A DNA stretch of 15,749 nt from Chloroflexota bacterium. Lineage in GTDB: Bacteria; Chloroflexota; Dehalococcoidia; GIF9; AB-539-J10. The DNA is taken from positions 1,078,410-1,094,158 of the forward strand of contig CP070793.1 of assembly GCA_020346965.1 (NCBI GenBank), read 5' to 3'. The notes beneath the pieces were generated by a model, which searched no databases, was not told the origin of the DNA, and worked only from the letters and a program-made list of their open reading frames with translations. The position numbers were made by a program, and so were the translations under genes. Positions 15,537-15,749 of this stretch are shown here, piece by piece; the first letter of the stretch is position 1; every line of letters starts with the position of its first letter.

Positions 15537-15564
15537 CGCTGAAGACCCTCCTTCTGATTCAGCG
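15537..15564 (-). terminator. Hairpin directly after tRNA-Ser(GGA), possible trailer/terminator
   Basis: CGCTGAA (15537-15543) and TTCAGCG (15558-15564) form a perfect seven-base stem with a 14-base loop. On the - strand it begins seven bases after the encoded CCA of tRNA-Ser(GGA). The following bases are only mildly T-rich, so it may be a processing or stop signal rather than a standard terminator. Confidence 0.35.
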
Positions 15565-15571
15565 CTGTTTG

Positions 15572-15660
<89 letters not shown>

Positions 15661-15661
15661 G

Positions 15662-15746
15662 CGGAGAGGGTGGGATTCGAACCCACGAGGCATTTCTGCC
15701 CACCGCTTTTCGAGAGCGGCACCATAAACCACTCGGTCACCTCTCC
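15662..15746 (-). tRNA. tRNA-Ser(CGA)
   Basis: A second class II tRNA, transcribed just before tRNA-Ser(GGA). Acceptor GGAGAGG (15740-15746) pairs with CCTCTCC (15663-15669), with discriminator G at 15662. The anticodon stem CCGCT/AGCGG holds loop CTCGAAA with anticodon CGA, reading UCG. The variable arm is GGCA GAAA TGCC. CCA is not encoded. Only one base separates it from the next tRNA, whose acceptor stem and T-arm are identical. Confidence 0.96.
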
Positions 15747-15749
15747 TGA

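Overview
The window most resembles a chromosomal segment of an anaerobic bacterium that uses the Wood-Ljungdahl (reductive acetyl-CoA) pathway. A Chloroflexota (Dehalococcoidia-like) origin is my best guess, based on the MetF/MetV pair, NuoEF/FdhA-like redox subunits, many solo and paired response regulators, and moderate GC. That taxonomic call is an inference. No 16S rRNA or single-copy marker is present.

Layout. Bases 1-3979 are read on the + strand. They hold the 3' end of a secreted or surface protein (Ig/cadherin-like module plus an unrecognised C-terminal module), a complete FecR-domain lipoprotein that carries the same two modules, and a CHASE2 class III adenylate cyclase. This block looks like an envelope-sensing and cAMP-signalling unit. 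Bases 3980-4301 form a convergent intergenic stretch. Everything from 4302 to the right edge is read on the - strand. In transcription order it holds two tandem tRNA-Ser genes (CGA, GGA), a soluble GAF histidine kinase overlapping a LuxR/NarL response regulator, a two-receiver response regulator without an output domain, an FdhA/NuoG-like molybdopterin protein, a NuoE-like protein, a large NuoF + GltD/NfnB-like fusion flavoprotein, MetV, and MetF.

How the genes may work together. NuoE, the NuoF-GltD fusion and the FdhA-like protein would form an iron-sulfur flavoprotein complex. The fusion has two separate pyridine-nucleotide sites: an FMN/NADH site in the NuoF part and a FAD/NAD(P)H site in the GltD part. 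MetV and MetF, encoded directly downstream, form methylenetetrahydrofolate reductase. The FdhA-like protein keeps its cluster-binding and cofactor-fold sequences, but the three residues needed for formate chemistry in E. coli FdhF (Sec/Cys140, His141, Arg333) are Tyr, Asn and Gln. It is therefore unlikely to be a formate dehydrogenase. The most interesting hypothesis is an electron-bifurcating or confurcating complex dedicated to methylene-THF reduction, in which an inactive FdhA-like subunit serves as electron wiring or has a new substrate. The kinase and the two regulators beside the cluster are the obvious candidates for controlling it.
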